64,000 nucleotides of DNA from Talpa occidentalis (Eukaryota > Chordata > Mammalia > Eulipotyphla > Talpidae): contig NW_023601104.1 of the NCBI RefSeq assembly GCF_014898055.3, positions 73,267,106 to 73,331,105 of the forward strand, written 5' to 3'. Below are positions 23,921 through 36,665 of this stretch, in pieces (the stretch's first letter is position 1; each line of letters opens with the position of its first letter). A program made the position numbers and the translations under genes. Under the pieces are notes generated by a model, which had not been told where the DNA came from, did no database searches, and saw only the letters and a program-made list of their open reading frames with translations.

Positions 23921-24186
23921 GGGCCTCCCTGGTGGTGCAAGGGTTAGGACACAACCTATGAAGCAATCTGCAGCTACTGTAGCATGAGTTCAATCCCCGG
24001 CCAGGGAGCTATCCATATGGTGCAGCAGACCTCTTCTGACTCGCCCACTGCTCCCCTCAGCAGTGTATTTCTGCCTATCTGCCTGTTCTGTTCCCCACTC
24101 TGTCTCTGGTAAATCCTTTCACCCCCCCTGCACCTCTGGCCTGTACCCCAGTTCTCATAATGCATAAATAAATTTTTTAAAAAAAG
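23921..24186 (+). mobile_element. tRNA-derived SINE, subfamily B
   Basis: Perfect 15-bp TSD taaaatgtattggta at 23906-23920 and 24187-24201. B-box gttcaatcccc is intact apart from one change. Confidence 0.94.
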
Positions 24187-24902
24187 TAAAATGTATTGGT
24201 AAATATTATTAAACATAGAAAACATCTGGAAGGTTTTATAGTCACTAAAATGTGAATCACCCACTCACATCTCCCACTAACACTGGAAGGGTTTACTAAC
24301 AAGCACATTCAGTCCACTGTCTCCCTTGCTAAGCAGAGACCAGGAGAAGAAAGAAGACATCCTTGTCACAACTAGAAGGTAGGAGTAGCAGTCTGCACCT
24401 TTCTAATTCTCCCCATTATTCTGCTCAGTTTTGAAGGACTTTTCCCTGGAGTTCCTCTTGTGACAGGGACAAGTACCTAAAGAGTCTTAGATCACAACAG
24501 AAACAAATGTCTCCATTTTCCGAATTCATGGAAACTTTTCATGCCAAGCATATTGAAACTTAGAGTTCAGTAAAATCTCAGTAGACAGGAAGGAATGTGC
24601 TGGGCCACAATGCCTTATATAAGTCATAGCCAGCTAATCGGGCCATCACATGTTATACGCTTAGAAAATAATAGCACCTTTTGTACTTTCCTGGTGTGTC
24701 TTTCAAGTTAACCTTTAACGGAGTGAAAATCCCACAGTTGTCTTTAGAGTGTCAGAGAAAATGATGGATGTCAGGACTTTTTGAAACTGAACCTAACTGA
24801 ATCAACAACCAAAAAAATATGTGAAACAATATTAACTCCAAATGCCTGGCCCCCTCGCCCCACAATTTCTAAGTCCTTTGTTTACTTTCTTTTTTGACCC
24901 CA

Positions 24903-24906
24903 ATAT

Positions 24907-24945
<39 letters not shown>

Positions 24946-25172
24946 TGCATAGAAGAACTTGGGTGTAGACCAGAGGTATACAGGCGAGAGGATTCACCAG
25001 AGACAGAGTGGGAAGCAGAAAAGGGAAACCCACTGAAGTATACTACAGAGGGGAGCAGCGGGCAGACAGGAGAGGTCTGCTTCACCATGTGGGTTAGCTC
25101 CTTGGCCAGATTGAACTCAGGCCTTAGGGGTAACAGTGCTGAGACTTAACCCCTAAACCACCAGAGAGGTCC
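24903..25172 (-). mobile_element. tRNA-derived SINE, subfamily B, with expanded (ATTT)n
   Basis: The left end is a run of about ten TTTA units (24904-24945), expanded beyond other copies. The head at right (taacccctaaaccaccagag) is diverged. A tttactttc-like match lies on both sides but is not a clean TSD. Confidence 0.85.
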
Positions 25173-27539
25173 TCTTTCGTTTACTTTGTTTTGGGGAGAT
25201 GACTTTAGAGTATGAACTGTCCCTTCTCCATTGTCTTGTCAATGAATCAAGTTTCTGCTCTACTGTCCCAAAAGGGGATGTCACTTAATTAGCTCCACTG
25301 ACACTGGGCGAGAGTCACCCTATAGACAAAGAGGGGATCCCAGCCTAATGGGTGTCGGTATCACAGAGTTAGCTGTATTTCTTATATAGGACTTTGTCCA
25401 TGGTCATTGCTCTGGCTTTGGGGCCACAGTCCTAGCCCTGAATTAAGCCATTCAAATGATTATGATCATTTAGGGATTTTAAATTGTTCAGATAGTAAAT
25501 GATCAAAATTAATTGCCCTGGCTTTTATCACTATTGATAGTATTTTAAAAAACAAATTATAGGTTCATTTTATTAATACATTAATTATGGAATATATGAT
25601 TTGACCATCCCTCTTAACCATAATAATTAAGAGTGCTTGTTTGAACCTCAGAAATAGAAGGAAATGCTCTGTGTTAAGGTAATCAATATTTAGGTCCTTA
25701 AATCTTTTTTACAATACACTCAAATTTTCATTCCATAGTTGCTCGTAAAAGTTCTGCAATTAACCATAAAAGCTAGTAGTAAGGGTGTCCACTTCACATA
25801 TTTTAATGAAGGGGTTGTAATGTTTGTCCTCATTTTGAAATCACTTTTCAGTAACTGGTATTTGGAAGAGAGCCCTTTAATGAACATTAAAGTATATTTT
25901 TTCCCAAGCTTCTGTGTTTCCATCACTTGAAACTATAGGCATAAACTAGCCAATAATTTTTAAAACAAAATCAAACCATATAAAATTTCCTATTTTGACT
26001 TACAGAACATCGCAATTTCATATAGTCTACCCTAATATGGTAATAAAAGTATATAAATGATTTTTTAAATAAGCCTTATAAAATATTTTTAAGCAATTAT
26101 TTTACAGAACTATTTCCTGCCTACAATTTCTTTTTGTTGTTATTTTTAATCTGAAATTTACCAAGAGTTTCATAATCACACCTTCAACCTCACTGGGTTC
26201 TGAAGGAACCAGAAACATAGAAACATTAAGTATAAATTATCTAACTTGCACTAGAAAATAAACAGGTTAAATGGGCGAATAACGAAAGAGCCCCAGAGCT
26301 GAAATAATCTTGCTACCCATTTAACAAATATTTGTTGAGCACATACTATGCCAAATAGTATAAATTAAACAAACCAATGAATAATTTCCTCATGAACATT
26401 GTGGTCTAGTATTTTACTTAATTCTGTGTAAATGTTTTCATGAGTATATCTCTTCTTTAGGTTCTAAGGGACATTTAACTCCTCCCTGTTTACATGTTTT
26501 TTCCTCACATTTATAAATATTATTTATTGTTTTATATGTGATTATAACATCAAAGATATTTTTGCAATATGTAAGTTTATATTCCTGCTTTGTCACTCCT
26601 GTTGCATTTTTTTTGACTATTGTAAAATATATATAACACAAAACTTACTCTTTTAACATTCTAATAGTAATTTTTTTGTTATTAAACATGTAAGGGAAGT
26701 GTTGATTTAATATGCATTTAATACTATTGAGCTATGTGCATTGGTTTCTGTAGATCTAAAGTATTAAAAAATAGAAAAGTAAGTCATGAAGATCAGTGTA
26801 CCTTGCAGCAAACTGGCCATCAGAACATGGTGCCAAAGTGGCAATAAGTTTTAGATCAGCATTTTCTAAACGTGTTAGATCTCATGATGTGGTGATGAAA
26901 ATCAACATGAGCTTATAAATTATAGTAGCTATCTGGATTAAAGCAAACAGAAAAAATTATCTCAAAGGAGATGTAACTGCTGTTAGACATAATCAATAAT
27001 CAATATCTTTATCCATATCACAAATAGTTATAAATTAAGTTGAAAACTATGAACATTTGACATAAAAATGTTTAGATTAAGTTGATAAAATGGTCAATTA
27101 CTCTGCGTTAATGAGCAAATTGTGCCACCATTAGTTACCCTTCTTTTGCTCATGGAACTGCCCACCATTTCTTAAAGACAGGCTTTTCTATAACAAAAAC
27201 AACAGAAAGTGCTTAATATTTTTCTAACACATAGTTTTGAAATGTGCTTTTAAAAAAAATATTGCAAACCCCAGGATTTTTGGCTTGGGTTTATTTTTGC
27301 TGAACCTATTAATTTCTTGGGACAGCTTAAGGACATTGTCCTGTATGTCATGTAAAACCATAAATGATTAATAAAAGGGTTGTGGTCATGTGTTGCTCCT
27401 CACCTAATTTTAAAAAAAGTGTTTAACATTGAGAATATTTTTCAATTTGCATGACTATGAGTGATCTCCCCCACTTCTTTATCAGATTGAGACATTAAAT
27501 AGGAAATTAAAATGACTAATTAATTAAGGTGCTCTTTCC
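25173..27539. other. AT-rich desert, nothing recognised
   Basis: Strongly AT-rich with no coding or RNA feature seen. A short old-repeat phrase (aacaaatatttgttgagcac) occurs at about 26320. Confidence 0.6.
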
Positions 27540-27860
27540 CCAGAATATAAACTCTGAGAACAAGGAGAAAACCAGCTCTTTCTTTATAAATCTCTAGATC
27601 ACCTAGCATGGTACCTTGTATGTTATAAACATTTAATAAATGTCTATGGAAAAGAGGCAGTGCTTTCTGGTCAGACACATCTAAATTCTAATTTTAACTC
27701 TAGGCAAATAGCTAGTTAGTTAATCTCAGGATTTGCTAATCCGTGTATTATATAATGGTGATAATTTGTTCCACAACTGGCATGAAAATTAAGGTGTGAT
27801 TTGTGTCCAATAAAAAACACAAGCACATGTAGAGACTTGGTGAATGTTAGAATCTTTCCC
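27540..27860 (+). repeat. L2 3' end followed by MIR
   Basis: 27540-27645 is L2-like ('tggtaccttgtatgttataa', 'acatttaataaatgtctatg'). 27650-27860 is MIR-like ('ttttaactctaggcaaatag', 'tggtgataatttgttccaca'). Confidence 0.55.
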
Positions 27861-28034
27861 TTTATATATTTTTCATACCAGAGCCAGTTCGAGGAAAAAA
27901 TTATAAAGTGAACCCCTTTCCCACTTTCCCTTTTAGTACTCTCTTTCCCAAATTGATAGAGGAATAGCGAGGAGCAATCTCTGAGTCAGTGGATGATGCT
28001 CATTGTCCACATAGAGCTTTCCAGACTCACTCCC

Positions 28035-28372
28035 CTGACTCCCTGAATTTAGGCTGCTGGGAGCTAGGGGTGGAGCTGCGCTGCCATGTTGACCTGAAAA
28101 CACAGAGCATAAACATGCTCTGTCTTTCTGGTTTTTTTTTGGCTGGTTTCTGATGGCACCCTAGTTTCTGCCCAGTGGATGCTATCTGGGATAGGAAAGA
28201 CACATCTGACCATATGCTGGCTAATAAATTTTCTTCTCTCTCTCAGCTCTCCCTTTTTCTTACTACCTATGTAAATAAATCCTTTTGTTGTTAGTTCTCT
28301 CTTTAGCACAGGTGAGGACTCACCCACTGGGTCATCCCCTCTCCCTTGGACTTGCCCCATTTCAGAATGTTT
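28035..28372 (+). repeat. Possible degraded LTR
   Basis: 'ggctaataaattttcttctc' and 'atgtaaataaatccttttgt', followed by 'gaggactcacccactgggtc', look like the U3/R and U5 parts of an old LTR. No partner LTR or TSD was found. Confidence 0.35.
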
Positions 28373-29589
28373 ACTGTCTACATTATCTAGCCCTTTTATT
28401 ATCCCCTCCCCCCCACCCCCACCATTGACTCAAGTCTGAGCTAGGGCAGGGTGGTCAAGAGACTTGAATTTTTAACCTATCCCTGACCCTTGCTGGCTAT
28501 GTCTTGGCCTAGTTATTCATGTCAGGGATAAGACATAGGCAATTTTATTTGGAGATTGATGAATTAGGTATGGTAATTTAACTCTTTTTATATTAAAACA
28601 AACATGGATATACTGGATCAAATACAAGATTTACCTAGTTTGAAGATAAACTAAGAGATTTCCAAGATATTTTGATGAGTGGCAGGTTACTTTAGGCCAA
28701 GTTCTGATTCCTGGAGATTTGAGTTCCCTCTCTTAACGTTAGAGATACTTTGTTGAAAAAGTTAGTGACCTTTGAGGTTTCTTTCAGCTCAGGAATTCTT
28801 TCAGCTCATCATTCCTCTCCTCTGCTCCCTACCAAATTTCAGCTTAACCTGATAAACTAGGCTTCAGGGAAAACCTACTGCATATTGCCCAAGGCTTCCA
28901 GAGGCAATTTTCTGGGCACAGCAATTAGCAGCCCTAGGCAAAATTGCACAATAGGCAAAGCTTCTCTCCTCCCTCTCCTGCAGTACCCACCCCCATACCT
29001 GCAGTTCCTCAACTGCCTTCAGCCTGCCAGAGCACTTACACCCACCTGCAATTTTGATTTCCACCCAATCCTCAAGTTCTAAACTTTCCCCTTTTCTCAC
29101 CCTACATAATTTTTTATTCTCTTTGGGGTTAATCTCAGCTAGGTTATATAAGTAATTTTAAATTCGCTGATAGATATCTGCATTTTAAAGAAGAATGTAT
29201 TAGCATAAACAGTGAAATATTTATGGGAAATATTTCTGAACCCTTGAACCATTAAGATGCCCTTTGCTCATTCTAAGCTACCAGATCTTGCACTACCAGT
29301 TTCATATCTTAAAAAAAATAGAGGTCATTTCTTATACCTTGACTCTGAAATATTGCCAATCCCTATGGTAATTTAATCAAGGCCAGTAGAATTCTTAGAC
29401 AACATGCAAGTCTTGATTTTTTTTCTGTTTCCATATTACTCCTTCAATCTCTATTATAGCCTCACTCTGCTCCCTCCATCTACTTAAATCTAGGGTCTCA
29501 CAATGGTAGCATAGGATTTCTTCAGGGCCCTGGACATATTTTCTTTGGCCATTTTTTTTAGAATTATAATAGGTAATGAGTAAGATATT

Positions 29590-29800
29590 ATTCTCACCCA
29601 GCAACACAGCAGTTGAACACTTATTGTATCTGATCTACTTCACATTTGCGTTAACTGCACAAGGCATAGAGCTTGTAAACTCTTACTCATCCTTCAAAAC
29701 TTCCCTTCCAAAAGACATCTTTTTTTATGAAGATTTGCTTATGTTCAGCAAATTAGCTGCATTAAACATAAGTACCTAGTCTTACACACGGGGCTCCACA
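29590..29800 (+). repeat. L2-like fragment
   Basis: 'aaactcttactcatccttca' and the following CT-rich text resemble the L2 3' region. Confidence 0.45.
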
Positions 29801-31834
29801 GAAGACAGTTAATTGTAAATGTAATCCTACTTAACCTCATGATAGAGTTTTCATACTGTGACATCTAGGAAACAGGAGGTATTTTGAGGTTGGGCGTTTC
29901 TGTCCTTGAAGTGCCCAATGTGGTATAACAACTCTGTTATGTCTAGGAATGCCTAGTAGAGCCTTGTAACTTGCAGTGGTTCAGTGGTTATATATACCCT
30001 ATATAACTTATACACAAGTGTCAATATTTATACAAATTTTATTTTCATCATGCAGAATCTTTTTTCTCCTCTCTCATGTGTAAACTGAGTTATTTGGACT
30101 AGAGCCTGGATCCACTCTTTTGAGCCTTTTCCCTCATCTAAGAAGAATAACCAAAGGTAGCATATGTTGCCCTCAAATCCCTCCCTTGCTATGGCTTTCC
30201 CAAGAGGATGAACATAATAATAATGACCATGATAACCATAAAAAAGGGGGAGGGCACAAATCTAGAGTCCTAGAGTTTTGCTACAGACCTAACATATAAG
30301 AAACACTGTTCCAGTATTTTGGTAACTGAAGCTCCTTGAACTGAAGGTTGAAAGGAGATAATATTATTTTAAATCTCATTCCTTTGCAAACAGGATAATG
30401 GCAAATTTCCAGCATAATAACACTGGACATTTACATAATGCCCTTTTTCACAGGCTTTCATAGTGCTTTGCAAAATTTCTTATGCATTTTCTCAATATCA
30501 GATAAGAAGAGAGGGGAAGGGGGATGATTGATTCTAGATGGAGAAAGACAGGCCAACTTCAAATCAAAAAGAAAGAGCACATGGGACAAGAAAGCTTAAT
30601 AGTGGATTCTTAATTTTGATCCTAATGTTCTTTCCACTATCCTGATAGCAAAGGATTTTTTTTTTCATTGACTCTACTATTCAATAGCACCAAGTGAATA
30701 TGGAAATGCAAAGGAACATTAAAATAGCCCTTAAAATTGGACATAGTTAAGAAATGTGTTCAGAAGATAGGGTTTATTTAAAATAAATCAAAATTATGAG
30801 AAAATATTAAATACTCAAAAATACAAAAAGCTGCATCTTTGTGTACCCTAATGATAGAAGATATAGGAAATTGTCTGCTAAAAAAAATACCAGACTGTCC
30901 TTAAATAACCTAGAGGTAAGCAGGAATAAATTATAATTCATCTGATAAATCTCTCAAAACAAAAATACATTCAGCTTGGATTCACTAGGGATTTTTCAGA
31001 GTACTAGATTTAGAAGAGGAAAAAAAAAAAAGTACTTGAAATAGAAAAGCAGGGGGGAGGGGAAGTGATATATAGAGTGATTAAAGTTTGAGCCTGATTT
31101 TTTTAAAAGGAGGCAGTAAAAAGAAGTAGTGATGTAATAATAGCCCCGGGGATTTAAAAAGAATTTCCTTAAATATATCTGGGGGATAAGAAACAGTGGA
31201 GAGAAAATAGGCCCATTAATAAATGACAAATGAGATGAAATGAGATTTTGAAATAGTTGAGCTACTGAACTGCCTTTTTTTTTTTTTTTAAATAGATCTT
31301 TAAACAAGAAAAACAAAAAAGGGGCTAAGGACAGAAAAGGAACAAGACCTGTCAGCAGAATGCTGACAAATAGCAAGCAAGGGAATAAAGCCCTTGCAAA
31401 AAATAAGGATTTTCCAAATCAGCAAAGTTGGGGAATATGCTTTCCTACTGGGGATAAGAAGGAACTGAGTAATTTATATTCTGAACCATATTTTCTCTTG
31501 CATCTTCATCTAGCCAAGATGATCAAACCACATTATAAACGCTAGAAACCATTTTAACTTCATGCAAATCACCTGCATTGCATTCTCACTTCTAATATCC
31601 TCATATTGTTACAGGGCAGCCCTGATATAAAACGGGTTGCCTGACTGTGGGTCATCTCACATGCTTTTGAAAAACGTTAATTATCTTCTAGTGCCAAGCA
31701 TTGTGGTATGTACTGTGAATACAGAGTCTGAAACATTAGCACTTTTTCTAAATTGGGCCCCTCTTTTAGGATCCTCTCTGCCTTTGAACACCAGTACAGG
31801 CAAACTCACATTTATCTGTAAGTATACAAGTTAA
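29801..31834. other. Intergenic, nothing recognised
   Basis: Unique-looking, purine-rich in places (31020-31070). No gene or repeat identified. Confidence 0.6.
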
Positions 31835-31845
31835 CCTGTTTTTAC

Positions 31846-32090
31846 GTTTTTTTTAAAGATTTATTTATTTATTTATACAAGCACTGGGTACAGTCAGAAG
31901 CGCGGGAGGGTGAGAGAATTCACCAGAGCCAGAGCGGGGAGCAGAGCAGGCAGAAGGACCGAAGTACACTGCCGAGGGGAGCAGCGGGCGGCAGGAGAGG
32001 TCTGCGAGCCATGCGGGGATGGAACCGGCGCTGCAGAGGCTGCGGGCAGCTTGGCAACCCAGTGCTCAACCGCTGCGCCACCGGGGAGGC
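31846..32090 (-). mobile_element. tRNA-derived SINE, subfamily A, internal deletion
   Basis: TSD cctgtttttac at 31835-31845 and 32091-32101. About 20-25 bp are missing near ctgcgagccatgcggggatg compared with the copy at 7928, removing part of the linker after the head. Confidence 0.92.
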
Positions 32091-32540
32091 CCTGTTTTTA
32101 CTTTACATAACATTTATCTGTCGTCATTCCCAAACTGACCCCAGGGAACTAAATTCCCATGACTCTGAGTAAACCAATCATATTCCTAAAGCTCCCAGGT
32201 GAATCAACATTTTTTTTTAATTATTAACTAGAGTTTTAACTGAGAAACTAAATAATGTATATGATTAAAATTTCATTTCAGACCTTCAAAAGGATGGATA
32301 TACAACAAAAAGTAAGTATTCCTCTCATCCTAAATCACCAGTCCCCTTCCCCAGAAGTGATCACAATTAAATTATTTATATAGTCTTCATATACTTTTCA
32401 TATATAAACATAAATGAATGATTATCTTTTATAAAAAGAAAATATAAAATAGTGCTGATTTTTAATCTCTGTTCTGCATTTGGTTTAATTTGAGCAACTT
32501 TCCATATTAATGATAAGAAATTTCAGGTTTTTAGGCCTAG

Positions 32541-32610
32541 TCTCTCAGCCAGGAATGGATCCCAGGCTGCAGTGGCAGCGCTGAGTCCCAGCCACTAGAC
32601 CACCACCACT
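32541..32610 (-). other. tRNA-Glu-like sequence at the LTR end
   Basis: The minus strand reads TGGTGGTCTAGTGGCTGGGA followed by CTCAGCGCTGCCACTGCAG and TGGGATCCATTCCTGGCTGA. This keeps the A-box-like D arm, a 5-bp anticodon stem with a 7-base loop (CTGCCAC) and a degenerate T arm of tRNA-Glu. The acceptor stem is broken and the anticodon position reads GCC, so it is not a working tRNA gene. Confidence 0.5.
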
Positions 32611-32824
32611 AAAGCCACAGAAGGAACTTCACTGACGCTCAGGCAAGCAAGCGAGAAGTGGCAAATTTGTTTAGAGAAAAAAAGTTTATTAAGGAGAAAA
32701 GGAACAGACATAAAGTGGGACTCCCAGGTTGGTGGAACCAGGCCAGGGAGGGACAAGGAAGCCAAAGTGGAGTTGTGTCTTAGGGAATATACACCTTCTT
32801 TCCCTTCTTTCCACCAGTCTTTTT

Positions 32825-33093
32825 TTTTTTTTTAAAGATTTATTTATTTATTTATACAAGCACTGGGTACAGTCAGAAGCTCAGGAGGGTGAGAGAATTC
32901 ACCAGAGCCAGAGCGAAGAGCAGAACAGGCAGACTGACGAAATACACTGCTGAGGGGAGCAGTGGGCATGGCAGGAGAGATCTGTCAGGCCATGTGGGAC
33001 CCTCGCTGGTGGCCGGTGATCAAACTGGTGCTGCAGAGGCTGTGGGCAGCTTCGCAGCCCTGCACTCAACCGCTGCACCACCAGGGGAGGCCC
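32825..33093 (-). mobile_element. tRNA-derived SINE, A-like, inside the LTR
   Basis: Perfect 15-bp TSD tccaccagtcttttt at 32810-32824 and 33094-33108. It shares diagnostic changes with the copy at 23231 (gcaggagagatctgtcaggc), so these two form a branch of the family. Confidence 0.93.
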
Positions 33094-33729
33094 TCCACCA
33101 GTCTTTTTGCGATTGGTTAGATCTCTGTGGTCTCACTCACTGCCCTAATGTCTCTGTGCCCAGAACTAGGTCTCTGTGTACCAGTCCTTATCTTAGCAGA
33201 CTTTTCTTTATCATCCTTGTTCTGGAATGTCCTGTTGCCCCTGGTCCTTGGGTATTTGATTAGTCCCCCTTTGAGATTTGTTACCCTTATCTCTGAAGAC
33301 TTCCTTAACTCTGCTGAAGTCCCTGCCTAGGCGCACTGCCCCTGAAGCTGCCTAATTATCCCTAACTTGCCCTAAGACTCATTAGCACATATCTTTACAA
33401 TAGCCGCATAATATAGTATTTTATTGGTGGATTGCCATAATTTACTTACCAAGTTTCCTTTATTGTGCATTATTGATCGCTTCCTATCTTTTAGTGTTAA
33501 AATGAACTATGTTATTTATGTAAAAATTTTGAAAGTGATTCTAATTACATTCATAAAAACAAGATAATACACTTGTGCAGAATTATTGGAAAAATTAAAT
33601 GAGATTGTTTATGTGAAAGCATCTAGAATGCCTGGAACATTTCAGGTAATTTTGGTCGCTCTCCCAATGAATGGAATGAAGGTGTAAATAATCCAACAAT
33701 GCTGCCCATTTCCTGTCTAATGTGAGTCT

Positions 33730-33870
33730 CCACCCCCTAGAATGAGAATCTCTTGAAAACAGAAATCAATTTTTTCTGTCTTCATTCACTGCTAAATCCC
33801 CAGAGCCTAAAAATATCTGTGAATAGTAAATGTTTAAATAAACAATTGGCTAATGAGTGAATGAACACAT
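33730..33870 (+). repeat. L2 3' end
   Basis: 'agaatgagaatctcttgaaa' and 'ctgctaaatccccagagcct', then a TAAATAAA-like end. Confidence 0.6.
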
Positions 33871-35089
33871 ATCTTCAGCCATCATTCTTACTCTCCTTTG
33901 GTGCATAGTTTTAATTTCAAGGCAAAGGGGCTATTTAAGGTGAAAAATAGTGCATCCTACTTTCAAGTGAGATGATTGTCATTTGAACCTGAGAAAAATG
34001 AAAGAGCCAGGGCACTCCTAGATGGGTGTGGGACCCTGACAATTCAGTTGATGTGTTTGCCCAAGCTAATCTCACTTGAGAGGAGATTACAGTCAGCAAT
34101 TTTCAAAAGCCTCTTAGGATATCATTACAAGTAAAAATTTTGAAAGTGATTTTAATTACATTCAAAAAAATGGGAATAAGGTACAATACCTTCACTGTCC
34201 GGCTTACAAGTACCATACCCAGAGTGGTACCCCAGTTGCCCTACCATATAGATGAAATCAGTAAAGACAGCCAAATTGGGGGAATTATGTCTATTCTCAA
34301 ATGCAGATTAAAAAGCAGTCAAGAACTTCTTTATACTAGCATGACACTCACTAACATTGTTTTCTTAATTTGTGGAGAAAGAATTATAGTTAGAGAAATG
34401 TCTCTTAACCCTGAGTGAATCATGAGAATATATTCCACAAGGCAATGTCATCTGTCTCCTGGATTGCCAAAATAAAAACAGTTAACAACACTGGCCTAGG
34501 TGAGGGTTTTTCAGGTCATATGGGAAAGCTGGTCAGATTTCCAGAGTCATGTGCAGTAAGCGCATATGTGGAGCAACCAAGGTCTTAAGTTTAGGGAGGA
34601 TGGTATAACTCACATAAATTGTGTTGGGCCTCATTTAGCTCATTCTCTGTTGTCATATTCAAAGACACACAGTGCAATACTCAGTTCATTCTTTATTTCT
34701 CGAGAACCCCAAAGAGTGGGTGCATTGTGAACACAGAAAAAGCTTTCAAGTCCTTTTCCCTTTTGCTGTCCGTCTTCGTAGCCTTATACCGATAGCAGCT
34801 TCTCCCATTAACCTTCACTCTCAATTCCCAGCACCCAGTTCATGGACCTATCTTCTTCCCAGTCCCCCTGATGGTATGTATTGTCAGTCAGTCTGCTTTA
34901 TCCTTTACTCAGAGGGTATATGCTCTGGGTACATAGTTTTGCTTTCTTGACTTGGATGTTGATTGAAGCAGATATTCGAGTCAGAATTTATGTGAAGTGA
35001 CTTTAAAGATTTCTGTTCATCTTGTTTTTCAATTTCCTATTATTTTTCTAAATATAAAAATATAATTTTCTTTTTCTCTGTACTTTCTA

Positions 35090-35250
35090 TTTTTAATTAG
35101 CATATATTGATTTTATAATAAAAGAAAAATTTCTAATATTGAAAGTTTCTACATGTGCAAAATTCAGAAAAATAGAGGGAAAATATAATAACCACTGAGA
35201 ATACTTTGATTTTAGTTTTCAGTTTAATGCATTTTCTTCCGGTCTTCCAA

Positions 35251-35294
<44 letters not shown>

Positions 35295-35600
35295 CCTCTC
35301 TATATATATATGCATATAAATTATATATTCATATGTATGTATATGTAGTTATAATAACATTTTATTTTTTTATTTGACATTACATTTTGAGTATTTTTCT
35401 CTTTATTAAAGATCTTTCAAAGTAAGATTTTTATAGCTCTGTTGCATTCCATTATGTATATACTATAATTCAGTCACTGATTCCCCTGTTGTTAGAAATT
35501 CAGATTGTTTCCAGTTTTTCACAACTCTATAATGACTTTCCATTAGTCTTTGCATCTATGCTGTTTCTTAAAATTTTATGAAAACTTTCAACTGTATTCA
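35090..35600 (+). repeat. L1M 3' UTR with expanded CA repeat
   Basis: 'gcattttcttccggtcttcc', 'tgcattccattatgtatata' and 'tcagattgtttccagttttt' follow the L1M 3' UTR order. A (CA)n run (35253-35292) and a TA-rich run (35297-35347) occupy the usual ATATA region. 35116-35250 is duplicated at 36087-36221. Confidence 0.65.
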
Positions 35601-36086
35601 AAAAATGGACTGGCATAATGAACTCCCTCATATATATTACCTCACAGTCAACTTTTATAGAAATTTTGTAATATCTTAAATTTTAAAGTTATTGATGTGC
35701 TGTATATTATCTAATTGCTTTCCACAAATGTACCAATTTTCTTTTTCCCTAGCACTGTGAAGCTCCCACAAGTATTCTAACAAGACTTGAGTATTTTCAT
35801 TATCTAATCTTTGCTGGATAATTTGGTCAGCTATGTCAAATCTAAGTTATCAGAATCTGGCATACTCTGTCCTGCAAGTCCAGTTCTGAGCCTTTGAGAA
35901 TTCATTTCATCTCATAATACAGTTTCTATTTTTCAAGATTGTCTGCCTATCTTCAATTGAGCAGAGGAGTTCACTTCAACTGACAGTCCTTTAACCCCTG
36001 GAGAATGGACGTGGGCAGCAGCTCCCTATCTTGGAGAATATCCTCAGTGTAGGGCAGCCCAGGCCCAGGTGATCATCCCTTTATTC

Positions 36087-36243
36087 ATAAAAAGAGAAAA
36101 ATTTCTAATATTGAAAGTTTCTACATGTGGAAAATTCAGAAAAATAGAGGGAAAATATAATAACCATTGAGAATACTTTGATTTTAGTTTTCAGTTGAGT
36201 GCATTTTTTTCCAATCTTTTAAACACACACACACACACACACA
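36087..36243 (+). repeat. Local duplicate of 35116-35250 ending in (CA)n
   Basis: Shares long exact runs ('aaaaatttctaatattgaaa', 'attcagaaaaatagagggaa', 'gagaatactttgattttagt') with the upstream copy, with only about ten differences in 135 bp, and ends in a separate CA run at 36222-36243. Confidence 0.9.
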
Positions 36244-36494
36244 ATGATGATTGAAGATTTTGGCAGCTGTTAATATCATGCTAACAGTTTCCACATGTCA
36301 GCCTTCTTTAAAGCCTTACATCTTTGCGAATAGACTAAAATCTAGAATATATAATTAAACATGGCTTATTATATGCATTACAGAAACCAAGTTGATCTTT
36401 TTATAGAACAATTGAATATCTCACTAGCATAATATTTTTGAGACTAGATGTTCACAAGCATATTATCATCATCATTATTATTATTGTATAAATA

Positions 36495-36665
36495 ATATTA
36501 TGGCTCTATGGTATACTGGAAAGATTGCCAGATTGTGAAGAAAGAGTCAAAGTATACTTGACTGTTATTAACTAGTCACATAAAAATAGGTAAGTTTTAA
36601 TATCACACAAGTTTTAATTTTGCTGTTCTTAAATCTACTAAAGTCCCTTCTGGTTCTAAAATTCC
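36495..36665 (+). repeat. MIR relic
   Basis: 'ggtatactggaaagattgcc' and 'ttattaactagtcacataaa' are MIR-like. Confidence 0.5.

Larger units (their letters stand above)
32521..33381 (-). mobile_element. Solo LTR (ERV1-like) with tRNA-Glu-like 3' end, split by a SINE
   Basis: Read on the minus strand, the element starts TGAGTCTTAGGGCAAGTTAG at 33381. It has AATAAA in 'ccttaataaactttttttct' (about 32685-32700) and a U5-like stretch, and runs into a segment resembling tRNA-Glu (32541-32610). A SINE with a 15-bp TSD (32810-32824 and 33094-33108) interrupts it. The sequences on either side are two halves of one older L1M 3' end, so the LTR inserted there. No second LTR or internal coding sequence is present. 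The class is inferred from overall look; a laurasiatherian LTR family with a tRNA-Glu-like end seems the best match. Confidence 0.55.
32265..33510 (+). repeat. Old L1M 3' end interrupted by the LTR
   Basis: Left half 32265-32520 ('gtgatcacaattaaattatt', 'catttggtttaatttgagca') and right half 33382-33510 ('ccataatttacttaccaagt', 'cttcctatcttttagtgtta') are consecutive parts of a typical L1M 3' UTR. Confidence 0.6.
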
